From assembly GCA_949592205.1 (NCBI GenBank), contig CATIUR010000003.1:139415259-139479258 (forward strand): a stretch of DNA of 64,000 bases, in the 5' to 3' direction. Under the pieces are notes generated by a model. It was not told where the DNA came from, did not search any database, and saw nothing but the letters and a program-made list of their open reading frames with translations. This document shows positions 53,301 to 63,915 of the stretch, piece by piece. Made by a program: the position numbers and the translations under genes. This DNA comes from Helichrysum umbraculigerum (lineage: Eukaryota > Streptophyta > Magnoliopsida > Asterales > Asteraceae). The first letter of the stretch is position 1; the number at the start of each line of letters is the position of its first letter.

Positions 53301-54664
53301 GAATGGAATTATTGTGTATGTGTCCATTTTAGAAAATATCTGAAATTGTGTAAGTATATATGTGTAGTATACATGATAATAAATGGCATGATAAGTTTTA
53401 ATAGATTGAATTAAAATGTGCCATAAGATATGTGGAGGTTAGTTAATTGTGATTAACTTGATGTAGATTTTGTTGAAAATGTGTTGGAAAGTAGCACATT
53501 TTGATAATGTGATATTGTGATGCTTGACCTGTAGTATCATAATATGTGGATTAAGACTGACTTAGTTGCTAGATTGACGGGATCTAGTGTTGAATGATTG
53601 GGTGGTTAAAGCTGTATAAAGTCTAATTGCTTGTGATTAGTAGTTTAAGATTGTAAAGTTGAATTGAAATAACTGGTTGCTAAGAGAATATTATTGATGT
53701 CTTACCAGTTTAAGTAATAAATAAGTTTTAACTTGATGGTTAGTTAGACTTTCGAGATAAATAGTAAGTATTGATGGGTATACTGTAGTGTATAATCATT
53801 AGTGTTGTGATTATTGGTTGTGTAAATTGTTGTTGTTGACAATTGATAGATAGTAATGAAAGGAGTTACAAGCAGAAATAAGTCAATGTAGAAGTTGGTT
53901 GAATGTAGGTAATATTTGATTGTGGTACTATTGTTGATTGAGCAAAGTACTTGTTGATTGTAGTTTTACCTACTGAGTGTGACCTCTGCTGTGCTTATTA
54001 AAGTGATATGAATCTGGATTACTTTAAGTAAAGGATTTCATATGATTAAAGTGATATGTGAATATGGTAGGTTATTCACAAGAGTATAGGTATGAAACTT
54101 TTGGATGAAAAGTTGACCTATATTTGAATTTTAAATCTTTGATAGTAGAGATTTGAAATTGTTATCTGTTATTAGACTGATTGTAAGTCGTGAGTTGAAT
54201 TTCATTTCAATATTGCTAGGAACATTGTGGTTTGATAACCACTGTTGTGATAATGTGATTGCTGTTGTATTTATAACAGGGATGAACAGTGAGAGTAGGT
54301 TAAAGATTTTAGCATGTTGCTAATTTCTGGTTGTGTAGACCTAGTAAGTGATGTTAGGTTTCACTTATTGTTGTTGGTTAGTGTGATAGGGTGCTTTAAA
54401 CTTTTATCTGATTGGTGATAAAGGAATTAGATAGATGATTGGTTCCTATGAGATGTTGGAGGGATGCACTGTATGTGTGCATAGGAAAAGATAGAAGCAT
54501 GTACATTTGGATATGTGCATGTGGAAAGAATTCCAACAGTCTAAGTATAGTTGTAAGTTGCTATTGAGGACAAATGTATATTAAGATATATGTGATTATA
54601 TCACAATAGTTAGATTGATTGAGGTTAGATTTCGGGGACGAAATCTCTTTAAGGGGGGGAGAGT
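50317..54664 (+). other. Non-coding interior of element F
   Basis: No open frame of note. Stops are frequent in all frames and the plus strand is strongly poor in C (TGAT, GTAT and TTGA dominate). A segment around GGCTTGTATG(A/G)AGCCAA repeats at 51894 and 52012, with a weaker third copy near 52128 (period about 117 bp). It ends in TTTCGGGGACGAAATCTCTTT and the polypurine tract AAGGGGGGGA, equivalents of which border the 3' LTR of D. Confidence 0.8.
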
Positions 54665-56599
54665 TGTAACATCCTCGAAATGGACCTAGTTGTTTATATA
54701 TTATTTCTTGATTTAAATATGTATTTAAATGTGTTTGGAAATAATATTATTTGAAATAGTTGAAATAATTGGAATAGGAGTCGAATATTCCAATGTGATA
54801 AGTAAATTATTAATTGTTGTAAATTAATATAGTTGACGGTGCAATAAAATGTTTGGACTCGTAAATGGTTTTCGGGTTCCAGGCAATAGATTGAGATGGG
54901 GTATTAAATTATACCCGTATAATAGAAGGTCGGTTGAGGAACCGACTTAAGTTTCTATTTATATAACTTTCCTTTTTTAGGAAGTTATTCATTTTTATTC
55001 CAAAACTCTCAGAAACTCTCTGAAAACCTCCAAATCAATCCGGAAATCAAATCAGGAAGTTGTGATCCTCGTGAAACTTCATAACCATTAGATTATCATC
55101 ATTATGCTCTTCAATCAGTAAGTGTTCTTGAGTATTTAAGAATTTGATTTTGATTGAAATTTGGGATAATTGATGATTTGAGAGAATTGGATGTTAGAAA
55201 CTTGTTATAACTGTTACATGATGTTTGTATGAAGTTATTTGAGGTTTAAAACCCTTAGAAATTGAGTTTTAAGTGATTTTGGTGATTTGGGCTCGAGTTA
55301 GGGTTTGGACAGTCGCAGGTCTGCTGGAACGATGGTGGAAGCCGGCGGCTTCGTTATGAAGCCGGCGGCTTGTTCTTTGTGGTGTGAAGCCGGCGGCTTT
55401 GTAGGTCAAGCCGGCGGCTAGTGGTGATTGATAAGAAGCCGGCGGCTTCTTTAGGCAAGCCGGCGGCTTGTGATGTTTTGTAGGAACCCGGCGGGTATAA
55501 ACCCGACCCGGCGGCTTGGTAGGCTGTAATCACATTTCTTGTTTGATTGTTAATAGTAATGTGATCAATAGTTAATACAAGTTGATATATGATAATAATT
55601 ATATTGTAAATCATTAGTGTATAATTAGGAACTAGTAATCTTGATGTGGATTATGTTAAGTTCTTAATATTATTGATTGATATAAGTTAAGTATTGATGA
55701 CCTGGGTTACTAACTTATATTTGATTTACTGATTCTCAGATGTGGAGAAGGCTCAGTGATATAAGACTACTGAGTGGAGGCCTGAGGTAGTCGGTGAGTG
55801 GATCTGTAACCTCAGTGTGATTTAGTTGTAATGATTTGATTTACAACAAGTAATTATAGTCTTACTTTGATAGAATGTAATTGTTGAGATATCTTGCCAT
55901 GATAGTTTGACTAGTTGCTTACTTGGCTGTTTGAGCTAGTATGTAAGATTCTGAGGTCAACTTGACTTGACAGTTGGACTTGGTTGTTATTGTAGACGAC
56001 AGGAGATCTTGAAACTTGAAATGTTGGTTTGGAGATCTAGGTCGTGTGTGATTAACAACTGGTTACCGGTAATTCTGTATAGGCCAATACAGATGATTGA
56101 TAAGGGTTCCCTGAGTACCAAACCGGTATTAGGGTATCTCAGGAGCCACCGGTCCTCATGATGATTTATAATGTTTGATTGGTGTAGCTTGACATTGATT
56201 GGATGTCGAGTGAATGATTGATTTTCTGTTTATTGTGATTTGATGTAAACAGATTGTTATGCTAGGTTGTACTGTTGCTTATAGTTTCATTCACTTAGCT
56301 TTATGCTAACCCCACCACAGTTCTTCCTGCAGGTTAAAATAGAGGGGACATATTGGGCAGGGCAGGAAGTGTTTGGAATTGATGGAATGTTTGACAGACT
56401 GTTACTCTGATGTTATTTTGATAACTAAATATATGTTTTAAATTATATAACACCGAGTTGGTTGAAATGTCATGTGTTTGGATTTGAAAAAGTTTAGTGA
56501 CATTTTAAGTAATGTAAAATATTGATAGTAGGTTTTGAAATATACGCTTCCGAGTCGCAATTATTATATATTGTTTGAAATGAAACAGGGGGTGTTATA
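54665..56599 (+). repeat. 3' LTR of element F
   Basis: 1935 bp. The few differences from the 5' copy include ATATTATTTG against ATATTGTTTG near the start and AAAATATTG against AAAACATTG near the end. Confidence 0.93.
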
Positions 56600-56685
56600 C
56601 AGTAAATCCCTACTTCCAAATTTTTCTTTATTTTTAATTACACACACACGCACATGTTTATGGATGAATGACTTAATTTTTCCAG

Positions 56686-57671
56686 GTTCATCATTGCACA
56701 TGAAGCAAATCCTGTCCTCAAGATAGAGTATGAGAAGTCTAAAAATATTGAATCTGAAATGAATAGGAACAGATATACACTTGCTCAGTTGCTTTCTCAT
56801 AACCCCTTCCGATATGTGGTATGCACTTTTTTTTGTTCCATTCTATACTCTGGCTCAATATTAAAATACCTAGATTAATAGATTAGATTATTGGTTACGT
56901 TACCTTATATTATTGTTAAATTGGGTGGCTCTTCATTTATAAACAAATAGGGGTTTCAGTTTACTTGCAAATCATCCCTCACAAGTTTAGAGGAGGGCAA
57001 GGAGTGGTATTATAAGGCTTGCAATAAATGCCGTACGAAGCTTCAACCAAGGGGGGAAAAACTTGCATGCACTGACCATGAGGTTATAGAACCTACAACT
57101 CTGTGAGTACCATGCTATTATTTTCAGCTACTTGAGCATGCTATTCTTTTCAGCTACTTGAGCATCGTAGTTTTAGATTACACACGTCTTACATACTTAC
57201 CAACAGGTACTCCATATCTGGAAATTAAACATAGCTGATGATACTGCTGAAGCCAAGGCAACCTTTTTTGATGACTCTGCCACAATGCTACTTGAGACGG
57301 ACTCCAAGACCATGATAGTTAAGCTTGGATACAGTGATCCAAATACTCTGCCTATGCCACTCATTGAACTTAAAGGGAAGACAAAAATCTTCCAGCTTCA
57401 TTTCAGTGCGTCCAGCAAATTGGGAGCTATAGATTTTGTAGTCGATCATGTCTTTATAGATGTGGTGGAAAAAATACTCATGCTCTTCAACAGTTTGCTG
57501 CATCATCAGCGTCTTCTAAACCGGCCCCCCTCTACTGCAACTCCTGCTCCTGCTATACCTGCTCCTACAACACCATTACCACCTCCAGTTCTGTCCTCTC
57601 AGTGCATCCAAACAAAAAGAACTACATTATCTACTATGAAAGAACTTTTCCCAATATCATCATGTTTCTAA
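56686..57671 (+). pseudogene. RPA1-like exons 5-7 (zinc-binding C-terminal OB fold)
   Basis: Exon 56686-56818 (FIIAHEANPVLKIEY onward) and exon 56951-57102 are in phase with the earlier exons. The second contains WYYKACNKCRTKL followed by ACTDH, that is C-x2-C then C-x2-H, the zinc ribbon of RPA1 DBD-C. The final exon after CAACAG at 57207 gives WKLNIADDTAEAKATFFDD. It reaches that frame only if two nucleotides near 57220 are skipped, so a frameshift is likely. The reading frame then stays open to a stop at 57669-57671 with a proline-rich tail. Confidence 0.7.
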
Positions 57672-58469
57672 TTGACTGATTTAGAGAAACTATTACATAC
57701 ACATACTGCACGAACACACATCCCCACTGTATACGTATATAATCTACATATCTATGTACTCATTTGTACACCATGTTCATTTTTCAATTGCCCATCGTGT
57801 TGCAGCTGAAACCAATAAAAATTAGGTCAAGAAACAAAAGCAGTCTACTGGTGCGAGCATCCTGAAAGATGCTCGGTCACAACACTAGCTTCAACGAAAG
57901 ACGTAAGAAAAATATTGTATATACAATTGAATATGCCTTATATCAAATTACTTAAAATCGTGTTATTGGCAAATTGTTATAGGCCTCTTTGCGCACCGTT
58001 TTTGGCCCACCACAAATGTTGCTTGGTTGATCGTGATGTCTTTGGAGAAACTTTTGTGCACTTTTTTTTGCCTTACCGTAGATGTTGCTCCGTACATCGT
58101 CATGGTTAGATAAACCTTTGGTGCATCAATTGACCGAAAGACTGTTGCTATCATTTTGCTACTGAAATTGTTTTTTATTATGCCAATTAAGAGAATGTCA
58201 ATTTGTGGTGTAAGGCATATATGATCCGAGGCCTGAAAGTAGCTGTAATATGTTAATATTGTCAAGTATACATTTAAATATGTATGCTTCTGTATTTTCG
58301 TTTTCTTAGTTAGTTTGTTCACTCAAGTTGTTAATTAGCAATGGTAGATGCATCATGTGAATTTGATGAATGATAATGTTTGTTGTGAATATAATTGCAT
58401 CGTATATTTTTATGGTTATCAAAAACGTCTTCAAGTAGAGGTTATTCATATCAAATGCAACTCGAAAAA
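57672..58469 (+). other. Downstream flank of the RPA1-like gene
   Basis: About 800 bp of AT-rich sequence with no supported gene. It may include 3' untranslated sequence of the RPA1-like gene. Short frames on either strand lack domains. Confidence 0.4.
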
Positions 58470-58501
58470 CCCGCCGCAACGCGCGGGTCAAATATACTCG
58501 T
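58470..58501 (+). mobile_element. Helitron-like 3' end (plus strand)
   Basis: Hairpin CCCGCCGCAACGCGCGGG at 58470-58487 (5-bp perfect outer stem CCCGC/GCGGG), then 9 nt, then CTCGT followed by T. Helitrons end with a hairpin about 10 nt before CTRRT and insert between A and T. CTCGT differs at one base. It lies about 830 bp after the RPA1-like stop. No 5' TC end was identified. Confidence 0.5.
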
Positions 58502-59127
58502 TTTAATCTAAAGTGAAAGGGTTTTTTCCTTAAAATAAAAAGTACAAAACTTGTTTTTCTTACTTTCTTCAAATGATGTGGATTATATCCTTTTAATTTT
58601 CTAATCAAAATAAAGTGAAAAACTGATTAGAAACTTGTTTGGTTTCTTACTGATTCTATGGTTAGTATGATTATATTCCCCACTTTCCCTACTTCTTTCC
58701 CTTTTTTAAAACCTAATCTGATTAAAAAAGAATCGAGATAGTGTATAATACCAATTCCTTTTGTTGCCTTTTTTTCAACCGATCTTCCTCACAACCCACA
58801 TCAATCGATCTTCTCCAAGTCGACTGGTATGATTATCAAAAACAAAATCGATCCTTTCCTTTCTTTGATTGATGCTCCTGATATTCTTCTCCTAGCAATG
58901 CTCCGGTTAGAATTAAAGAAAAACGGTTACTGCTTCCAAGTTCTTCTTCAATCGATGCCTTCTTGATTTGGATAACCACAATCGGTGGTTTCAAAATGGC
59001 GGTTGTCTTCTATGATCGACAAATTAATAGGTATCCTTCTTTCTTTCTTACTTTCGTTTGATTAAGAATGAATCACCCGCTACTTTCTTTCTTTCGTTCT
59101 TGCGGTTGATTATCCAGAATCGGTCTT
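58502..59127. other. Leader remnant beside a copia LTR
   Basis: No gene supported. The right part (58790-59127) is C/T-rich on the plus strand and lies internal to the LTR and primer site at 59128-59431. It is probably the untranslated leader of a truncated minus-strand element. Confidence 0.4.
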
Positions 59128-59431
59128 GCTCTGATACCACTGTTGTTGAACCACCACAAATCACAGGTATATAGAATATGATATATGTATTAATCGAATG
59201 TGTTGGTTACAAACTGATTTATCGATACACATATATATACTATATAGACCGACACTACCAACAGATGCTTCGTTTGATTGTGAACAGATGCATCGTATTG
59301 TTTAAAAACTGAAACAACGTATCCCTTGACTCTAACTTCCCTAACTGCCATTGTTTTGTTTCCAGCGTACAAGTTTGTTGGCCTGCGGCCCAAACCAGAA
59401 ACACAACGGGCTTTACATACTTATTTTAACA
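59128..59431 (-). mobile_element. Truncated copia-type element: LTR and primer-binding site
   Basis: GCTCTGATACCA (59128-59139) is a minus-strand TGGTATCAGAGC. One base on, a 291-bp LTR-like segment starts TGTTGTTGAACC and ends TTTTAACA (59141-59431). The second LTR and coding region are absent, so this is a remnant, or possibly a TRIM-like element. Confidence 0.65.
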
Positions 59432-59438
59432 TATACTA

Positions 59439-59475
59439 ACTAGGTGGTTTTTTTGGGCCGTGCAAAGCACGGCCC
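59439..59475 (-). mobile_element. Helitron 3' end (minus strand)
   Basis: On the minus strand the hairpin GGGCCGTGCTTTGCACGGCCC (59475-59455, 9-bp stem, 3-nt loop) is followed after 11 nt by CTAGT and then T. This is the textbook Helitron 3' terminus. The element extends to higher coordinates. Its 5' TC end was not located. Confidence 0.7.
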
Positions 59476-59932
59476 ATGATGATTAACGTGAATTTACAAT
59501 GTGTTATATTTTCCCTTAACAATTTAATGATAATGATAACAGATGTTAAAATAAAGAACACGATTTTTGACAAGATTCAATAGCATAAGAGTTGTGTCCA
59601 AAACACTCAAAATGTGAGTTACATTGGAATAAACTGACACGATTGTTGTTACATCTGGCAATGGCCGAATGCACTACGGTATTTCTTTTTGCATGTAGAA
59701 TTTGATGTCTTCTGATTAAACGTAAAAAATGTATTAGTAGTATCTAACTTGTACACGTACTATTATAGTTGGTGAATGTAAACGTAAGAAAAGAAGTCCA
59801 AATGACAACAAACAGTACTATACTTGATTTATATTTCAATTGTCCTTGTCCATCTCCTAACTTAATGCCTTCACCTTCTCCATTACTTTTGTCATAATGC
59901 CTGATCAACTACACCTTTTTTCTGTCCCATAA

Positions 59933-60547
59933 GAGCACACGGAGTGGTGACGGCCTAAACACAGAGTTCTGAGTGAGAATTTTGTGGAGTGGTAACAGTG
60001 TTCTGGACAGTGTTCTGGAGTTTTTTATTATTTGTTTGATTTGTTTTTTAATGATGATAATTGTATAATTTAATATATAAAAAACAAATAAATTAAATTA
60101 ACTAACAATTAATTTATTAAAACAACATTTTAAAAATTACAAATCCTAAAAATTATTGCAGAGATTTTTGAGTGTAAAATGGGATGGAATTATAATGATT
60201 TTTGAGAGAATTTTTTAAGTGAAAAATGGAACGAAAATGAATGGTACGAAGTGTTATTTTTATAGGTAAAAAGTTTAGTGTTTAAAAAAATAATTGTAAT
60301 AAACCACCGTGAGCAGAAGGTTGGATTTAAAAAAAATTGTTTTGTTTTTTTTTATTTATAAAAACCTACCGCTTGGAACAAAAAGAAAAAAAATAATAAA
60401 AAATGGAAGATTTCGTTCGTGAGCAGCGTGTGGAGCTAGACGTTGGTGCCTGAACGCCGTCCAGAACGCCGTCACGGAGTGGCAGAACACGTCCCACAGC
60501 GTTCTAAACCAAAAACACTGACAGAACGCCTACCACTCCGTGTGCTC
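59933..60547. mobile_element. PIF/Harbinger-type MITE, 615 bp
   Basis: Terminal inverted repeats of 16 bp, GAGCACACGGAGTGGT, flanked by TAA on both sides (59930-59932 and 60548-60550), the usual TWA target site. Subterminal copies of GTTCTG and CAGAAC follow. The interior is AT-rich and non-coding. Confidence 0.88.
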
Positions 60548-60550
60548 TAA

Positions 60551-60774
60551 CAAGTCACCATCCCTACTTACAAGCCAAAACTTACATTCCTTCTTTTTGT
60601 CAGAGTATAGACGGTATAGTGAATGGTCCAAATAAAAAACATTTGACCACTCTTTCTTTTCAACTCTTTTTTGAAAGTTTCGAACCTACTCTCTTTCTTT
60701 GCAACTCTACTCCTTCAATCTCTTCTACATTTAAATATTCACATCTATCTTAACACCAAAGTACAAAGCCTAAA

Positions 60775-60819
<45 letters not shown>

Positions 60820-62660
60820 ACCTTAAACCTGACACTGAAAGTAATATATGAATTAGTCAACTTAACATTGCCTAAAGTATACATGTCTTCAAACATTTGT
60901 TATAAGAATTAAATACTTTTTTTGTGAATCAATGACAAAGGGTATAAATATTAGTAATAAATTAAAGCATTCTATCTATAAAGGTAATGCATTTTTAACT
61001 TACACTTTGATGGGAAATTGATGATTCATCATATGGTCATATTATAACTTTGGAATCAAAGGATTACATAATACCATAGTATCAATCATTTCCACGGACA
61101 ATCACATAATAGAGCAGTTCTAACTTTTAAGTTGGATATAGATATTAATTAAGCTAGATAGTGGAGTATAAAGATTAGAAACAGAAACCATGAAGCATGA
61201 AACCCATCATGTTAGAATTGTTTGTTCATTCGTCATTACACTTTGTTCACCAGAAACATAGTAATTATGTGTTCATTATATTATATATTACAACCTTTCA
61301 AATAAGAACTGGATCTTAATACATGTTCCTGCATTAAAAAATGCATCAAAGCCAAACGGAAAGATAAAAACGTCTACGGATGATTTTTCGCATTAGGCGA
61401 AAGAATATGCAATAAATTTATCTTGTTTGTCAACTAAATTCTTCCACACACCTCTAACTTGGAACTCTACAGAAATTGGACCCTCATAACAACGACTCAA
61501 CCAGAAGAAATTGACTCTCAAAAAAAAAAAAAAAAAAAATCGGTCGTACACATGCAAATCCGGCCCATACATAATCAAAACCTGCAAAACAAAATATACA
61601 TAAATTCATCATCGATGAGAAATGATGACACATAAATTCATCATATAGAATACATGTTCTAAATTTATTTGGTCCCTTCCCTTTTATTTTCTTGCCCTCA
61701 TTGGCTCCATCTACTCGACTATTTCACCTCTTTGTTCCTTGCACGTTACATTTGGATTTAATTCAACATTTAAACTTCATTCGAATATCGTATATGGATT
61801 GTACCATTGTGGGATTTTCTACAAAATAAAAATATTTCACATATTAAAAAGATTATATCTTTTACTCATTATACAAAGGTCAAAACAAATATCCGATATG
61901 ATTAGATGGGTCAAAAGAGTCAAAGAATAGGTAAGGTGTTCTCCAATCTATGTCATAGCGCCATTACAAGATGACTTGGTAGTTGTTATTTGTTAGCCCA
62001 CTCCCTCTTTACGCTTGGATGCTTTTATATAACTTATAAATCGAAGATATCCAGACTAAAAATAGTACTTACTTACATAACATTAAATAACGAAATGATG
62101 CCAAACACCTAAAAGAAAAACACAAAGAGGAGGAAAAAAAATCAGAAGAGAACAACATATAATCAGTGTACAAATAACAAGAAATGAAAACAATGACTTA
62201 ATAAAGAAGATGAAAGTGGCCGGAGGGAGTTTTGACAATTTTAGGTGTTTGTGTGTTCTGTAAATAAGTAAGAGAAACTAAATGGGAGGGATGATAGAAT
62301 AGCAAGGAGCTGGAACCTGGAAGCTATTTTACCAATGGAAAGGGATTGTACAATGTTAGACTGTTCAATGCCTACGTGTATTTTTTTTGATTTGGCTACA
62401 GTAATTTGTGCTATCCTTTTATATAATTGGTAGATACGGGTTTGACCCATAATCCTTTGGCCCATTTGACATTAAGTTTCCAACAATAGACTCCACCTCT
62501 GTAATTTTCATAGCAATGTATGTTTTCACTTTTCAGTAGTATATTGCTTTTCCGGTTCACAACGTTGGTCATCATGGGCTTGCAATTGTACGCAGCTACT
62601 CAACTTCCCACTAATAATTAAATATTTTAAAAGACGAATGAAATTTATAACTAAGTTTTT
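60551..62660. other. Intergenic region upstream of the U2 and PYL2-like genes
   Basis: No gene supported. It contains an (AT)n microsatellite at about 60776-60816 and an A20 run at 61520-61539. A minus-strand frame at 61393-61587 (WLSRCYEGPISVEFQVRG) has some non-random look but no domain I know. The rest is AT-rich single-copy-looking DNA. Confidence 0.5.
60776..60816. repeat. AT dinucleotide microsatellite
   Basis: About 20 TA units without interruption. Confidence 0.95.
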
Positions 62661-62857
62661 GGAGGGGTGAGCCAGGCCGAAACAGTAGTGCAACGCTAAG
62701 GCGACTCATATAGACCCCAATAGCAAGCTATTGGTACGGGTCTTTCCCCATGAAAAATAAGATTAATATCGAGTGAGCCGATGGCTCACATATCAGATAT
62801 TAAACTGATAAGAACAGATACTACACTTGATCTTAGCCAAAAGGCCGAGAAAGGTAT
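62661..62857 (-). ncRNA. U2 spliceosomal snRNA
   Basis: Read on the minus strand the sequence starts ATACCTTTCTCGGCCTTTTG and contains the branch-point-recognition region GTGTAGTATCTG. It continues through the stem-loop IIa region and an Sm-type site (TTATTTTTCATG), and ends with the 3' hairpins CAATAGCTTGCTATTG and GGCCTGGCTCACCCC. At 197 nt it matches the plant U2 length of about 196 nt. U2 pairs with the intron branch site in the spliceosome. I see no disruption of the conserved 5' half, and its promoter elements are at the right spacing, so it is likely functional. Confidence 0.96.
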
Positions 62858-62880
62858 GCATATTCAATCCTTGAGCCTCT

Positions 62881-62934
62881 TTTTTTATAGCCAGTCCCAT
62901 CATCCTTGCATTCTTCACACAGCCGATGTGGGAT
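62881..62934 (-). promoter_or_regulatory. U2 promoter: upstream sequence element and TATA box
   Basis: Minus strand: USE ATCCCACATCG at 62934-62924 and TATAAAAAA at 62889-62881, 34 bp apart. The TATA box is about 25-32 bp before the RNA start at 62857. This USE-TATA spacing of 33-34 bp is diagnostic of plant pol II snRNA genes. Confidence 0.93.
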
Positions 62935-63354
62935 TGTCAACCTTTTCCCTCCTTTGGAAAATATATTTGCCTTGTGAATTGTGAATATGATTCATCGACC
63001 AATATTCTTTTTTATTTTAGATCTCTTCTATTAATTATGGTTTTTAGATTTTTAAATTTTAGTTATTGTTTTATATCATAAACTGACGTTAAAGTGAACG
63101 AAAAGTAAACAATGTAATTTGACCCTTCTCAAAACTAAAAAAAAAAAAAGATAAACACTCATTTCAAGCTACAATGTTGTACATCATCTTCTCTCATGTC
63201 CTTTTCATTACTCACAAGAACTTCATTACTAACACTTTTTTCTACCCACACGACCATTTTCTTGTGATCATCTTTTTCTTCTCACATTCATGATCAATCA
63301 ATGACCCTCATTAAAATCTAACACTTCCATTACTTTATCATCTTTCCATTCGAA
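62935..63354. promoter_or_regulatory. Divergent intergenic region and 5' UTR of the PYL2-like gene
   Basis: 420 bp between the U2 promoter and the PYL2-like ATG. It is AT-rich with a C/T-rich leader (about 63180-63350). I could not assign a TATA box with confidence. Confidence 0.4.
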
Positions 63355-63915
63355 ATGGAACGCAATTCAATCCCACAAGGTCTCACCTCAGACGAATACT
63401 CGGATCTCCAACTCTTAATCAATGCATACCACATTTTCGACAAGATACCAAACACGTGCACCTCTCTCATCACGCAACGCATCGAAGCTCCCACTCACAT
63501 AGTTTGGCCATTGGTTCGTCGTTTTGATAACCCACAAAGGTACAAACATTTTATTAAAGGTTGTAACATGTTTGGTGATGGTGGTGTTGGAAGCATACGT
63601 GAGGTCACAGTCATCTCGGGCCTTCCAGCCTCCACGAGCACCGAGAGGCTCGAGATTCTGGATGATGATAAGCATATCTTGAGTTTTAGAGTTGTGGGTG
63701 GTGAACACAGATTGAATAACTATCTTTCTGTTACGTCGGTTAATGAGTTTAGAAAAGAAGACAAGGTTTACACTATTGTTTTGGAATCTTATATTGTTGA
63801 TATACCTAATGGGAATACTGTGGAGGATACAAAGATGTTTACAGATACTGTTGTTAAACTGAATCTACAAAAGTTGGGTCTTGTTGCAATGTCTTCTTTG
63901 CATGGGCATGATTGA
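63355..63915 (+). CDS. PYR/PYL/RCAR abscisic acid receptor, PYL2-like
   Basis: Intronless, 186 codons, complete from ATG 63355 to TGA 63913-63915. A START/Bet v 1-fold receptor that binds ABA in the cytosol and nucleus, then inhibits clade A PP2C phosphatases to release SnRK2 kinases. Visible hallmarks are the gate loop SGLPA (residues 88-92), the latch GGEHRL (115-120), the ABA-carboxylate lysine in RYKHF (K64) and the C-terminal helix DTKMFTDTVVKLNLQKL. TSLITQRIEAP, VREVTVISGLPASTSTERLE-like text (here SIREVTVISGL) and FRVVGGEHRL place it nearest PYL2/PYL3, the subgroup that forms dimers without hormone. Divergently arranged with the U2 snRNA gene. Confidence 0.96.
   Translation: MERNSIPQGLTSDEYSDLQLLINAYHIFDKIPNTCTSLITQRIEAPTHIVWPLVRRFDNPQRYKHFIKGCNMFGDGGVGSIREVTVISGLPASTSTERLEILDDDKHILSFRVVGGEHRLNNYLSVTSVNEFRKEDKVYTIVLESYIVDIPNGNTVEDTKMFTDTVVKLNLQKLGLVAMSSLHGHD

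Larger units (their letters stand above)
48367..56599 (+). mobile_element. Element F: LARD-type non-coding LTR retrotransposon related to D
   Basis: 8233 bp with a perfect CAGTA duplication (48362-48366 and 56600-56604). LTRs 48367-50301 and 54665-56599 are 1935 bp each, beginning TGTAACATCC and ending GGGTGTTATA. They differ at only a few sites by eye. The primer-binding site and polypurine tract are present, yet the 4.4-kb interior has no gene. Shared termini, shared LTR segments and the shared AAGCCGCCGGCTT cluster tie it to D, whose proteins could mobilise it. It is inserted at the exon 4 donor of the RPA1-like gene. Confidence 0.93.
3651..57671 (+). pseudogene. RPA1-like single-stranded DNA-binding protein gene, broken by two retrotransposons
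   Basis: RPA1 is the large subunit of replication protein A, which coats single-stranded DNA through OB folds. Seven exons are inferred at 3651-3921, 3998-4046, 48042-48193, 48282-48363, 56686-56818, 56951-57102 and from 57207. The reading phase is consistent from exon 1 through exon 6, which supports a single gene. Element A (4100-47987) sits in the intron between exons 2 and 3, and element F (48367-56599) sits at the donor of exon 4. N-terminal exons are not seen. The last exon needs a 2-nt frame change near 57220, suggesting decay. Plants have both cellular RPA1 paralogues and Helitron-encoded RPA-like genes. A Helitron-like 3' end at 58501 makes the second origin plausible. Expression across 54 kb is doubtful. 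Confidence 0.8.

Noticed and set aside
57915..58322. Short frames on both strands after the RPA1-like gene
   Set aside because: AT-rich, overlapping on opposite strands, with no domain or splice support.
59128..59431. Complete TRIM element
   Set aside because: Only one LTR-like copy and one primer site are visible; no second LTR was found to the left, so only a remnant is claimed.
61393..61587. Exon of an unknown gene (minus strand)
   Set aside because: Part of the peptide looks non-random, but the frame crosses an A20 run and I could not find supporting exons or a domain.
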